Shown piece after piece: positions 1-11,721 of a stretch of 64,000 nucleotides of DNA. A program made the position numbers and the translations under genes. The notes under the pieces were generated by a model. That model worked only from the letters and a program-made list of their open reading frames with translations, did not search any database and was not told the origin of the DNA. This stretch comes from Brassica napus (Eukaryota; Streptophyta; Magnoliopsida; Brassicales; Brassicaceae). Each line of letters opens with the position of its first letter. Positions within the stretch are counted from its first letter, which is position 1. The stretch is taken from NCBI RefSeq assembly GCF_020379485.1, contig NC_063446.1, forward strand, positions 20,300,610-20,364,609, read 5' to 3'.

Positions 1-249
1 GTTTCTATAATAATTATTAATTTATCTATATTTAAGATGCTTAATTGTATGTTTAGAAACATATATTAGATTAGGTAATTCTAGGGTTAGATTCCTTTTA
101 AAATTTTTAATTAAATAAATAAAAAATGTAAAACTATCAACCAATCAAATTATAACAATTAATTAGAAAGATCTCCTATGAGCGACACATCAGCAGAAAT
201 CAATTAAGTGACTTCTAAATTAATATATAAGGGGATGCGTTAAGTAATA

Positions 250-489
250 CTCCTGATGTTTAAAGAAAAAGAATTTGTTTCAAAATAATTGATGTTCTCA
301 CTATTCTAGATAGAATTTAATAGCATTTGAATTTTGTGACCAATTACAAAATAGTGTCTTTTTTTTTATTGGTTAAACTAGTTTCATTTAATGATATTTT
401 ATGTAACCAATGTAAATTGTAAAAAAGTTTTTATTTTCTTAATTCATGTGCAAAAACCTTAAAAACCACTTATATCGATACAGAGGGAG
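250..489. mobile_element. Stowaway-like MITE
   Basis: A short element starts CTCCTGATGTT and ends CAGAGGGAG, which are imperfect inverted repeats of the common plant terminus CTCCCTCTGT. It is flanked by TA on both sides (248-249 and 490-491), the target duplication of Tc1/Mariner-derived Stowaway elements. It contains no coding potential. The family is assigned from the termini and TA only. The rest of 1-913 is AT-rich DNA without a gene. Confidence 0.5.
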
Positions 490-916
490 TATCAATCATT
501 TCCTTAACTGTAGTTTGAATATTCAATGTAATCATGTTATTTTATTTTCATAGTCGACTATTAAAAACCCTATAATTGTCTTTAATTTCTTTGAGTCTTT
601 ATTTGCGACTATAATTGCATATATCTTGGCAAGACTGGCTCCAAATATCCCACTGTCCCCACATAAGTCAACTTACTTCTGGCACTGAGCTTAATATTAC
701 TCAGATTCACACCATCACGAGTCGTACAACCCGAACATGCATGAAATTTCCATTCGTATGAATGTTAAAACCGGTTATCATAAAATACAAAATCCACAGA
801 CAAAGATATATATCATAGTGGTTTGTGTTTGTCCTTTGTGCCATAACCGTATCACCAATATTAGATTTGAATTCATATTTTATTTTTTGAAAAATATGAA
901 TTCGAATTCTAATATA

Positions 917-1240
917 CACTACAAGAAAACAGCGGTATTCTGACGGACATTCCGACGGAAAATGAAATCCTCGGAATATACCGAGGAATTTCCGAGGAAA
1001 CACAAAATTGGGGTTCCTCGGAATTTCCTCGGAATATACCGACGGAATTCCGAGGAAACCTCAGTTCGTCGGAATATTCCGAGGAACAATGTGTTCCTCG
1101 GAAAAAATCGATGAATTCCGAGGAAATATTATAGCCGTTGGAGAGCCGTTGGGGGATTTTACAAAATTCCGAGGAAATTCCGACGAACTAGCCTTTTCCG
1201 TCGGAATTTCCTCGGTATGTCGGCAGGATTTAAACTATAA
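917..1240. repeat. CACTA left terminal inverted repeat and subterminal repeats
   Basis: Behind the CACTA terminus lie many degenerate copies of a 10-base motif of the type TTCCGAGGAA, on both strands, mixed with TTCCGACGGA variants. The same motif set recurs in inverse order at 6840-7640. This subterminal architecture is typical of CACTA elements, where it serves as transposase-accessory binding sites. Binding itself is inferred. Confidence 0.8.
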
Positions 1241-1328
1241 ATACAAGCACTCCTCTTCCTCTTCTTTCACTCCATATCTTCATCCTCTCTCTTACTCTAT
1301 TTACACACGAATTTGATTCATAAAAAAT

Positions 1329-4300
1329 ATGTCTTCTTCAAATTATTTTCGTTCTTGGATCGATCGACCTCATTTGGATCCGAACACGAGATTGCTTACG
1401 GAAGAATACCAACGAGGTATAACCGAATTCATGGGGTTAGTTCACCGACAACGGGAAACAAAAACAGGTATGTTAAGATGTCCTTGCTCTAATTGTAAAA
1501 ATAGAAAGGTTATTAAAGAGTGGGATGTTTGGACTCATCTATATTTGAGTGGGTTTACACGAAGTTACAAAATTTGGTATCATCATGGGGAAACTGATTA
1601 TGAACATGGTAGTACTAGCGAACCTCAGCCAGCGGTTAGATTAGAAGAACCAATTAGAACGGATGTAGATTATGGTGTAGGTACTGAGCAGATGGTAAAT
1701 GATCATTTTAGAGGGGAAGATTTACCCAATGCAGAAGCTAGGAGATTTTATGATATGTTGGATGCTGGAAAGCAACCATTGTACGAAGGTTGCAGAGATG
1801 GTCATTCAGCTTTATCATCTGCTACAAGATTGATGGGCATTAAAACAGATTATAATTTGGCTGAAGACTGTGTGGATGCGATTGCTGATTTTGTAAAAGG
1901 TATTATACCCGAGGATAATGTAGCTCCTGGTTCATACTACGAGGTTCAGAAACTCGTAGCTGGTCTTGGTTTATCGTATCAGGTAATAGATGTATGCAGC
2001 GACAACTGCATGATTTATTGGAGGGCGGATGAACAGCGGGTTACATGCAAATTTTGTGGAAAGCCTCGTTATAAAGATACGAGTGGAAGAGTTCCAGTGC
2101 CATATAAAAGGATGTGGTATTTACCTTTGACGGAAAGGTTGCAGAGGTTGTATCTGTCTGAACGCACAGCGCAACCAATGAGATGGCATGCGGAGCACTC
2201 AACAGATGGTGAGATCAGACATCCTTCAGATGCAAAAGCGTGGAAGCATTTCCAATCAAAGTATCCCGACTTTGCGTATGAGAGAAGAAATGTCTACCTT
2301 GGATTATGTACTGATGGTTTCAGTCCGTTTGGCAAGAGTGGAAGACAGTATTCTCTATGGCCCGTCATTTTTACACCATACAACCTACCCCCAAACTTGT
2401 GCTTGCGACGAGAGTTTTTGTTTCTCTCGATTCTCGTTCCCGGACCAGAGCATCCTAAGAGATCACTTGATGTGTTTCTTCAGCCACTAATATATGAGTT
2501 GCAACAACTATGGGCTCAAGGTGCTTAAACATACGATGTTTCGTGTAAAGAAAACTTTCAAATGCGGGCAGTACTAATGTGGACAATAAGTGATTTTCCA
2601 GCATATGGTATGTTGTCTGGATGGACAACGCATGGAAGGCTATCATGTCCATATTGTCAAGATAACACTGATGCTTTCCAACTAAAACACGGAAGGAAAA
2701 CGTGTTGGTTTGACTGTCACAGGAGATTCCTACCACCTGATCATCCATATCGTAGGAGTAGGAATTTGTTTACGAAGAACAAGAGGGTGTTTGACAGTCC
2801 ACCTCCCAAAATTTGTGGGAAAGATTTGAAGATACAACTAAGATATTTTGGTGCAGAAAGGACGCCAGAAGTCGGTGGACATGAGCGTTTTCCGGTAGAT
2901 GCTGTTGGAGAACTACATAACTGGCACAAAAAAAATATTTTCTGGGATCTGCCATACTGGGAGGATCATCTGCTAAGGCATAATTTAGATGTCATGCATA
3001 TTGAGAAGAACTTTTTTGACAATCTCATGAACACGATCCTTAATGTTCAAGGTAAAACAAAGGATAATTTGAAGTCAAGACTGGATTTAGTCGATATATG
3101 TGCTCGTTCAGAACTTCATGTTGATGAGAATGGTAGGGCTCCTTTTCCCATATACCGACTTGATGCAGCGGGAAAAGATGCGTTCTTTGATTGGATTTCA
3201 AACGATGTGGAATTTCCAGACGGTTACGCATCAAATTTGCGTAACTGTATCGACAGAAAGGAAGGAAAGTTTACTGGCTTGAAAAGCCACGATTGCCATG
3301 TAATGATGCAGCGCCTCCTTCCGTTCGCCTTCAAGGAACTATTACCACGAAATGTTCATGAAGCAATTGCAGGGATAAGTGGTTTCTTCCGCGATTTATG
3401 CACGAGATCAGTGACTCTTGAAGGTATTGAAAATTTGAAGACTAACATAGCCGTGATTCAGTGCAACCTTGAGAAGATATTTCCTCCCTCATTTTTTGAT
3501 GTTATGGAGCATCTTGTTATTCACCTGACAAGAGAATTGGAACTTGGTGTTCCTGTGCAGTATAGATGGATGTATCTGTATGAGCGGTATATGTTCCATT
3601 TGAAGAAGATGGTGAAAAATTTAAGTAGGGTGGAAGGTTCTATAGTCGCACAGATGATCAATGAAGAAACTTCAAACTTTGCCGAGTACTACTTTCCAGC
3701 AGAAGTTCAGACCAAAAACAGAAGACCTGCTCGGCATGATGATAGAGGCGAACGGGCAGCATATCATGTTACGGTTCCAAACATTTTCACAGATGTTGGA
3801 CGACTTAGCGGAAAACCAAAGGACCGTCGACTTACTGAGCAGGAGCGCAGTCATTTGCAAACATATTTGCTCACCAACTGCGAAGACGTTCTTCAATATG
3901 AGAGGTAAAAATAAATGAGCTTACAAATTTTTATTTTAACAAGTTGAAATTTAAATCTTAATTAATTACATTATTGTCATCATATACAGAATTTTCATGG
4001 CAGAAAAGCGGTTCGAGTATAGATACGCCACAGAGGACGAACTAGAAGAAATGAAGCAGAGAGAATTTAGTGGATGGATGTTTACTTATGTGAGTGCTTT
4101 AAACAAATTAAAATATATTTTATCACATATTTATACTAATTCACATTTATTGATATAATATATATATATGTGCTATTAATAGGTGTCTGCTGGTTTGGCC
4201 AGAGGTGAAACATTTGACGATTGGATACGTGAGATGGTCGTTGGACCAAACTTTGTTGTGAAGTCATATCCGAGATTTTGTACTCGAGGATATGCATTCA

Positions 4301-4948
4301 CAACTCAGAAGAGGAGACGTTCGAGTACGACTTATGATGCTGGCGTTTGTTCTGCATCAGGAGATGATGTATACTACGGACACATACATGAGATTTTGGA
4401 AATTAAGTATTTGGGCATGGTTGGATTGCGCTGTACTGTTTTCTATTGTGATTGGCACGACAACACCCCAGATCGAGGTGTGAGAACAGATGCATTTGGT
4501 GTTACATCAGTAAATTCGAGGCGAAAGCTGCAATATTATGATCCTTTCATTCTTGCTTCTCAGGCCGATCAGGTAATTAAATGTTAATTATTCAGAATGA
4601 TTCATCATCATGTGTATTAATTTGTAATTTTTCTAAATGTTACAGGTTTGTTATATCAAGTACCCCCGGGTAAGGAACAGAGATGATCCATGGGTTACTG
4701 TTACAAGACTCAACCCGAGAGGCCGAGTTCAGGGAAGTTCTGAGCTGGAAGACCCACTACAACCAAGCACATCCGGCAACTTAAGTGCAGCAGAAGATTT
4801 AGCTGGAGTTGGCCTTGTAATCGATTTAACCGACTTTGGAGAGGAAGCCGTCGTTCACGTAGAGGATGAACCAGTGATTGGAGAGTTTCACCAAGATCCA
4901 GATTCAGATTCATCTGGTGATGATGACTCGGAAACAGACTACCATTGA
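1329..4948 (+). pseudogene. CACTA transposase (tnp2 / Transposase_21 type) with one nonsense codon
   Basis: A four-exon gene can be traced: 1329-3904, 3990-4089, 4183-4572 and 4646-4948. All junctions are GT-AG and the frame is kept throughout. The N-terminus (WIDRPHLD... CPCSNCKNRK) matches the transposase-associated domain. The middle (GLCTDGFSPFG, HNLDVMHIEKNFFDN) is the Transposase_21/tnp2 core. A DUF4218-like part follows (LPFAFKELLPRNVHEAIAGI), and exon 3 holds the DUF4216-like part (FYCDWHDN). The C-terminus is acidic and serine-rich. Codon 400 is TAA (2526-2528). The same frame continues directly into conserved sequence (TYDVSCKENFQMRAVLMW), so this is a nonsense mutation and not an intron. 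The gene is otherwise uninterrupted. In related elements this enzyme cuts at the CACTA ends. Confidence 0.88.
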
Positions 4949-5308
4949 ACTTATTATTATTATTTTTTTAAGAAATACCGAGGAAATTCCGAGGAACACA
5001 TGATATAACCTCTTTCTTCGGATAATAGTTATTTGGTTTATCTAGCAAGGCAAAGCTGAATACGAATTAAAAACTACTCAGAACACAACCAAATAAAACG
5101 AAGAAACCATGTAAAAGAAATACGAACTCATAATTAAGAAACCCAAAAAAAAACTCAGTTCAAAATTAACAGAAAATAAGACCATAAAACGTTAGAATAG
5201 AAAAGAAAATAAAATAGCCGGTGATAGCTCCTACTCCTCGTCTCCTGCTCCAGATGTTCCTGCATCGTTGGGTCTCTTGGACCTCTTTCTTACCCTGTGT
5301 GTACCACT

Positions 5309-6004
5309 CTAACCCGAACCAGAGCTGGATGGAGAGTTGTCCCGATGAACTACATCATCCTTTTGGCAACGACACGGCCTGATACGTGAAATGGCAGCCC
5401 AGATCTTGTGTAGCATGTCGTTGTTTGTCTTTATGCTCTGATCTCTCCAATGTTGTTGCTGGCGCGAAGTGGCGTTCGGTGGAAGCTCTTGCAGCTTGTA
5501 CTGGCTGGAGTCTGATGGGAGTAGCTGATGGGGTTGTGAATCATCTGGAATGACTTGTGCAGCCTCATCTTCTCCTTCTTCATCAACCACGCCCTTGCCT
5601 TTGGTCTGATATTTTGGCGTGAAGAAGAATGGCTTGTCTACTAGTGCGGTAGCAGGGGGTAGGAACTCAACTGCAGCCTCTGAAAGTAGAGAAGTCAGAC
5701 CGATCTGAGGCAGGTGGCAGTAGAGTGTTTTCTTCGTTCGGTCCTGGAATACGTAGACGTAAGGACCATCCCGATGGATCCTCGAGTGGGGACCAGCTAT
5801 GAACTCCTTACTTACTAGAGAAATGACATCCAGGTAGTTCCAAGCAATGTTGTTCGATCTGTCCAGTGCTACCTGCTGGTTCTTGCAGTCTACACCCACA
5901 TGTCTAAGGATCCGAGTAATCACTGCACCAAATCCACATGCATTGCTCTTGGAATTGGTTACTTTCCCCTTGTATCCTGTTCCAAACTCGTTGATCACAG
6001 ACAA
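5309..6004 (-). CDS. Antisense passenger ORF in the CACTA element, retrotransposon ORF1-like, 5' end uncertain
   Basis: The open frame runs opposite to the transposase and encodes about 230 residues. Its first half (ACGFGAVITRILRHVGVD, VSKEFIAGPHSRIHRDGPY) resembles the plant family annotated as Arabidopsis retrotransposon ORF-1. The second half is low-complexity and ends in a serine-rich tail (SPSSSGSG). No ATG lies at the start of the frame: it opens just after an in-frame stop, and the first methionine is near the C-terminus. The real N-terminus must therefore come from an upstream exon, or the copy is truncated. The function is unknown. Its place inside intact CACTA ends suggests cargo or an accessory gene. 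The family assignment is from memory of the motif and is only moderately certain. Confidence 0.45.
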   Translation of the reverse strand: MSVINEFGTGYKGKVTNSKSNACGFGAVITRILRHVGVDCKNQQVALDRSNNIAWNYLDVISLVSKEFIAGPHSRIHRDGPYVYVFQDRTKKTLYCHLPQIGLTSLLSEAAVEFLPPATALVDKPFFFTPKYQTKGKGVVDEEGEDEAAQVIPDDSQPHQLLPSDSSQYKLQELPPNATSRQQQHWRDQSIKTNNDMLHKIWAAISRIRPCRCQKDDVVHRDNSPSSSGSG

Positions 6005-6368
6005 TTGTGTTCTATTCCATGTTTAAACATCTGTTTCATGCATATTTGATCAAGGAATCAACACGGAAATAAAAAATTCACAAAACCCAAAAAATTGCTC
6101 AAGAACACGATTTCAGAATGTGGAGATTCGCGGAGTATACCTGTCTTAGGGTGAAGACGAGTGTAGGAATCAGGTAGAGCTCAAAAAATCAAGTGGAATG
6201 GAGCCCAAAATTGTTCAAATCGGATGATTATAGAGAGAGAAAGGGGGGGCGAATTATAGGGGAAATCGGAGGGGATGAGAGTTCTAAGGTTTAGATCCAG
6301 AAAAGGTTGGGTTTTGCCTTATAATTCTGTTTTCCGAACACGCATCGATCGATGCGTTTTTGTTCTAT

Positions 6369-6800
6369 AACGCATCGATCGATGCGTTTTTAAAAAACAT
6401 ACAAGATTTTCCGAGGACATTCCGAGGAACAATTGAGATTCTCGATCGATCGATGGGATACTCTCATCGATCGATCACAATCTTACGGTCCGGTCCATCT
6501 TTGTAATCGATCGATTTGTTTTTGTTCAGAAACGCATCGATCGATGCGTTTTTAAAAAAACATACAAGATTTTCCGAGGACATTCCGAGGAACAATTGAG
6601 ATTCTCGATCGATCGATGGGATACTCTCATCGATCGATCACAATCTTACGGCCCGGTCCATCTTAGTAATCGATCGATTCGTTTTTATTCAAAAACGCAT
6701 CGATCGATGGGATACTCTCATCGATCGATCACAATCTTACGGCCCGGTCCATCTTAGTAATCGATCGATTCGTTTTTATTCAAAAACGCATCGATCGATG
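6369..6800. repeat. 163-bp tandem repeat with ATCGATCGAT palindromes
   Basis: Units start at 6369, 6531 and 6694 with AACGCATCGATCGAT. Each full unit holds several ATCGATCGAT palindromes, one AT-rich spacer and one ACATTCCGAGGAAC box. The third unit is internally shortened. The array lies between the antisense ORF and the right subterminal region. The identical GATCGATC core in all units points to local duplication. Confidence 0.85.
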
Positions 6801-6837
6801 CGTTTATTAAAAAAAAATTACGTTTTGAAACCCCAAA

Positions 6838-7640
6838 CACTAGTTCCTCGGAATTTCCTCGGAATATTCTGAGGAAATTCCGAGGAAGAAGAGGGTTTCC
6901 TCGGAGTTCCCTCGGAATAATCCGAGGAAATTCCGAGGAAATAGGGTTTTTAAACTGAAAATAACGTTTTGCCGTTTGAATAACACCTATATAACCCTTA
7001 TTAAGTGTCTTACGTTCATTATGAAGTCAAAAATTTGTTCCTTACCGTATAATTAACACTTTTCCGATTGTATGAACGAAATCTCGCAACATAAGACAAA
7101 CACTTATACCTTTTAATGAACGGTAAAGGGAATACTTTCAATTAGTTTTGAAATTTTTTATTTCATGGTTTATGCTCATCTATACAAAGAATCCTCAATG
7201 GTATGCATTACAATTGTATAAAAAATGAAATACGGCAAAAAAAATTGATGTTTTGAAACCCCAAACATTAGTTCCTCGGTATTTCCTCGGAATATTTCGA
7301 GGAAATTCCGAGGGAAAGGTCCGTCGGTATACTCCTATCGATCGATGTATATATGTCCAAACACGCATCGATCGATGAACTTCCGAGGAATTATACCGAC
7401 GAAGTTCTCCCTCGGTATATTCCGAGGACATTTCCAACAAACTAGTGATCCTCGGAATTTCCTCGGAAATTTATTTCCTCGGAATTCCGTCGGAAAATTC
7501 CGAGGGATTTCCGAGGAAAAAAGAAGTTCCGAGGAATTATTTCCGACGACGTGTTTCGTCGGTATGTCGTCGGAATAACGATATTCCGACGAAATTCCGA
7601 CGATTTTTTCCCTCAGAATCCTTGATGTTTTCTTGTAGTG
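6838..7640. repeat. CACTA right subterminal repeats and terminal inverted repeat
   Basis: Dense inverted and direct copies of TTCCTCGGAA/TTCCGAGGAA occur at 6840-6945 and 7270-7620, ending in the inverted CACTA terminus. Between them (6950-7250) is a stretch of plain AT-rich sequence. Short ORFs read through these repeats are not genes. Confidence 0.8.
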
Positions 7641-7643
7641 ATA

Positions 7644-8870
7644 CTGTATGTTTTTGATCCAAAAAGAAAACAAAAAAAAATTATTATAACATTCAAGCTA
7701 TGCAATTATAGTGGTTGTTTTTTTTGAACAAATGCAATTATAGTTGTTAAATTTGAGAAATGACTAAAATATCGTAAGAGTTAGTTCTTATTCAAAAAGT
7801 AGAATAAATAAGTATAAACATATTTTTATCCTAAGTAAATTTAAATTATATTTGGGTAATCCTATTTCAAATTTGAGTTAATATTTCTTTATTGGCATAT
7901 AAACGTAGTTATTTATATTACTAATTAATTGTACTATCTTTTATGACTAAGAATTTTTAGGCTGAAAACTGTAACTTTTTCAGGTCCAGAGCCAAAATAT
8001 TCCATATAGTATTTTTTTTTTCGTTCCAAGGGTTTCAATTATTTTCTGACATCTAGCCTATGGTTTTGATACTTTTCAGTTTAATAAACTACACTTGAAA
8101 GCACATAAACATTACTGTATTATTAGTGGAACATTTTTAAAGTGAGTGGTTTTGAAATTTTTTTTTGAGAAATAAGTGGTTTTGGAAATTAAATTTTCAT
8201 GCAAGGTATTACTTCTTCTGCCAAGAAATAAGGCTTCTCAGCATACCCTTAATAGATTTCAATATCATCACATAAACTTTCCATTAAGGTCTCATAGACT
8301 CATAAACACACATATTCTGCGGCCATGTCTCTGGGTCGTGAGGTAATGAAATCGCATATATATCATTCAACCTTAATACACATGATCACGCATCAAACAC
8401 TAGTAATCCAACCGCATTTCTTACGGAGACACAAAAATAAAATGGCCACATACATAAGTCTTACTGATCCTACTTTAATTTGAATTAGCAACCTTTATTC
8501 TCAGCTGAACATACTATCATGTTCAACTACACCACAATTCTCGAGAAGGGTCTAATCATCGTTTAGTGTTTAACAATTACATTTTTAAACGAGATATTTA
8601 ATCGTTTGGTGATTTCATAATGTGGTATTATGTCAGTCTGAAGATTGTAACAATAATCCGAATGCAAGTGTTAAGTATTTGAAAATAGGTATAGATGGCT
8701 AGAAAAACATACAAGAACCAACGACGAGGAACGTTTAAGAGAATATATAAAACTCTTACACATTTATTATATCACTTAAACAAAATTAAGATTTAAATAT
8801 TAGACTGTATAGCATGTATTTATTCAAACTTAAATATTTCGCAGAGGAAACTGTGTGTGCGTCGTATGCA
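7644..8870. other. Intergenic, no gene seen
   Basis: AT-rich sequence between the CACTA element and the first hybrid proline-rich gene. No open frame with family features, no clear repeat ends and no RNA gene were recognised. The right part is the 3' flank of the minus-strand gene. Confidence 0.6.
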
Positions 8871-8878
8871 TAGCTGAT

Positions 8879-9379
8879 TCAAGTGCATTCAAAACCAGAC
8901 GGAACCTTCTTGTTACACTTGTTGAGAAGAACGCTGAGAGATATAGGAACGTTAAGGTTGATCCCAAGAACGTTAGCCCTAAGAGCAGTGCAGAGACAAA
9001 CCGCAGCCTCGAGGTCAACCAAACCTTGGATAACCGAGCAGCATCGTTGAGCTGATGGCTGACCCAATTGTATGTTGAGTAGGCCGCTTAGGACATTTCC
9101 ACATACACCGAGCTTGAGAGCATCTATTGGACAGTTTCCTGATGAGCCAGGGGTCCTCGGAGGTGTGGCCGGCCTAGGATTAGGGTGTGGGACCGATGGA
9201 CTTGGGACAGAGGGACTTGGGACTGAAGGACTTGGGACATGCTTGGGGGGCTTAGGACTTGGGACCGGCTTGGGTTTGGGACTTGGGCTGCAACCACAAT
9301 CAGTTGCAACGGTTAAGGTGAAAAAGAGGATGTTGAGGGCGAAGAAAAGAGCAACAGAGGACGAGTTCCTTGAAGCCAT
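8879..9379 (-). CDS. Hybrid proline-rich protein, EARLI1/AZI1-type (eight-cysteine, lipid-transfer-like)
   Basis: A single-exon gene of 166 codons. The start is the ATG at 9377-9379 ([16 protein letters not shown]), because the longer frame would begin with TTG. Residues 1-25 form a hydrophobic signal peptide. Residues about 30-80 are a proline-rich hinge with SPSVP repeats and PKPKP motifs. The C-terminal 85 residues hold the hydrophobic-seed/8CM domain with the order C, C, CC, CxC, C, C ([24 protein letters not shown]). Proteins of this family go to the secretory pathway and act at the cell wall, plasma membrane or plastid membranes; some prime systemic immunity. A TATA box lies at 9471-9478. 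It is a tandem relative of the genes at 13.4, 41.6 and 59.7 kb. Confidence 0.93.
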   Translation of the reverse strand: MASRNSSSVALFFALNILFFTLTVATDCGCSPSPKPKPVPSPKPPKHVPSPSVPSPSVPSPSVPHPNPRPATPPRTPGSSGNCPIDALKLGVCGNVLSGLLNIQLGQPSAQRCCSVIQGLVDLEAAVCLCTALRANVLGINLNVPISLSVLLNKCNKKVPSGFECT

Positions 9380-9470
9380 TCTCTTTCTCAAAATATGAGA
9401 GACTCAGAGTTATAAGGATTGTCAAGTGTGTTTAAGACAGAGATGAAGAGAAATGAAGAGAAGTTGTGGG

Positions 9471-9478
9471 TATTTATA
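9471..9478 (-). promoter_or_regulatory. TATA box of the 8879-9379 gene
   Basis: TATAAATA on the minus strand, about 92 bases upstream of the ATG. The same box stands at similar distance in front of the plus-strand paralogues at 41580 and 59732. Confidence 0.75.
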
Positions 9479-9479
9479 G

Positions 9480-11003
9480 GGTTTTACAAGGGTGTGAAAA
9501 TAGAGTACCAACTTGTTTTAGTATAATCGATTATATATTATATATATTTGTCATTCTACAAAAGCATATATACCAAATATTACTTGTTCCCTCCACCACC
9601 GTTGTGTAGATTCGTAGAACCGAACGTTGGTTTTGTAAAATTATAAATAAATAATTCCATTTGTGCGTTCATGATAGTATTATTGAATTGTAACTGCTGT
9701 TATTATCACTACCATGATTATAATTCAAGACCCCATTGCACATTTATTCAGAGTCTATTGCCATATTACATGAGAGCTTCTATAACTTTACATGTGTAGA
9801 TAAAATCCCAGCCAATACAAAATGCTCTATATATTTTAATATAAAATTTATAATCATCTTTTTTTTAAAAAAAGAATATTTATAATCATCTTATGTTATT
9901 AATTTGGAGGACATCAATGGTTCGGGTTGGGCTTGAATCTCATTTGTCACAGAGTGCTTCATATGCTATATATGTATTAATTTTTGGATATACAAGTATT
10001 AGATCGACAAAAGAAAACTAAAAGCCTTGGAAGCTTTTTTTTTTATGTCAATCGGAGGATCATGAGTCATAGTCTTGTGCCGGGTCCAAAAAAACTTGTA
10101 TGTATTCTTTTCTCATTCTAATTATTTCGTTCAGTATATATATATATTTTTATCTGAATTATTTTCATCATACAATTAAAACGTATTAAGCGTTGGTTTA
10201 AACCGACTCCAACTTAAAGCATGAAACATACTAAACAGAATATGTATTTAAAAAAAAAAAACCATTGATAATTTTGGGCGGGTAAGTGACCGAAACAACG
10301 AACTGAAATCAGTATCAGTCGATCTCTCAACATTAAACAAACAAAATTTTAGTTGGCCAAAATATCATCATCCCAAATTAATATGGTTGGGATCTAAAGT
10401 AAGTTAGCCTGCAGAAAGCAAGTTTTTTTTTTTTTTTTGAAAGCAGAAAGCAAGTATTGCTGGGTATATGTTCAAAAAAAAAAAGTATTGCTGGGTAGAA
10501 ATATATGTCTTAGTCCCTTTTATTTTTCGAATCGGACATAATCATACCTCAAAAGTCAAAACCGCTCCTTATTGACATATCATCTTTCTCATATCATATC
10601 TAAAAGTAAGGGGAATCCGGAATCAAGCACTTTCATACATTGTCGTCGGCAAAACTTGGGCTGTATTTCTAGAAGTAGAGAGATAAAACTAATGCTTTTA
10701 AGAAACGTACTAGATAGGGAACGTATCATTAATACATAGGACATCAATCTATTCCAGTGATGAATTTGCTGGAAGTCGTCTGCGCTTTGTACTATCCATC
10801 TTATTCTAATTACTTATCTGTGTAATTATATTTTCCGGTTTTTTGACCAAAAATTAGGACCTTAATTAGAGAAGTTCTCAAAATATAATAAATAAAAATA
10901 TAAATACAAATAAGAGTGCTATTGATTGATTCCATAATCGTTTTGGTTGGAGATTATCTACTTTTAAGATAATAAAATATTGTCTAACCAATATAAAATA
11001 ACA
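9480..11003. other. Intergenic, AT-rich, no gene seen
   Basis: No supported ORF. A small local duplication lies near 10410-10500, where GCAGAAAGCAAGT and TATTGCTGGGTA each occur twice beside poly-T or poly-A runs. Nothing else was recognised. Confidence 0.55.
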
Positions 11004-11060
11004 CTAGATTTTGATCTGCACAATCACGCGAATATTTTTTTCATTTGTATTGATTTTTTT
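11004..11060 (-). mobile_element. Helitron 3' terminus (fragment)
   Basis: The sequence starts CTAGATTTTGATCTGC and continues with a decayed GC hairpin. It matches the left ends of the Helitron copies at 14144, 42650 and 56120. On the minus strand this is the 3' end (hairpin, then CTAG). The matching 5' end was not found, so the extent to the right is unknown. Confidence 0.45.
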
Positions 11061-11721
11061 TTTTGACATCAAACGGCTGATCTATTACTCAAACTTGAGG
11101 TGGTCTGGAGAATCAGACCGAAATAGAACAACCAATTTTTATTTGTATTTGTATTGATTAGTTTCAATACATGGTTATCCTTTAAAATGTTTTTGTATAC
11201 GTTGGTGGCTAGCTCCTATTTCCTTTCGATATTCAAACAACCAAATTGATATAGAATGTAACTCAATTGTTATTTAAAACGTTTTTGTTTGTCTCACAGA
11301 ACATTTATTTTAATTCTATATGTGTTTACTTTTGATTTTGCAATAAATATTTTGAAGAATTGTTTACATTTATATATATATATTGTAACTCAATAAAATG
11401 TTGTTCATATTTATTGATCAACAATATTATAATATAATAGGGTTTATGATTTTGTAAGTAATTTACTGTGTTATTGGTTGTTTACGCATAACAATATCTT
11501 CTGACAACATTTTGATACCTTACATTCATTATTTAAAAAAATAAAATACTTTATATTTTTTAAAATCTGCGATAAACATGGTTTTATGTAACTATAATTC
11601 AAATTTTATATAAATGATTCTATTTTTTAGTTAAGATTTATGAGTACAATCATAGGTTTAAAGGGATTATATTTGTATGATTTGAATTTTCTAGAAAAAT
11701 TGAATTACTTGAATAATATTG

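Larger units (their letters stand above)
917..7640 (+). mobile_element. CACTA (En/Spm-type) DNA transposon, complete ends
   Basis: The element begins CACTACAAGAAAAC and ends with the inverted copy GTTTTCTTGTAGTG. It is flanked by ATA on both sides (914-916 and 7641-7643), the 3-bp duplication expected for this superfamily. Subterminal regions are full of short direct and inverted copies of TTCCGAGGAA/TTCCTCGGAA, the kind of site bound by a TnpA-like protein in En/Spm elements. Inside are a tnp2-type transposase gene on the plus strand, an antisense ORF at 5309-6004 and a 163-bp tandem repeat near 6.4-6.8 kb. Both ends and the duplication are intact, so insertion was probably fairly recent. 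The transposase has one in-frame stop, so this copy is probably non-autonomous. Confidence 0.93.

Noticed and set aside
707..1316. Short frames at the left CACTA end
   Set aside because: They read through TTCCGAGGAA subterminal repeats and precede the true transposase ATG at 1329.
9072..9398. Glycine/leucine-rich plus-strand frame opposite the first HyPRP gene
   Set aside because: It is the antisense of the proline-rich hinge; the minus-strand frame has signal peptide, hinge and eight cysteines.
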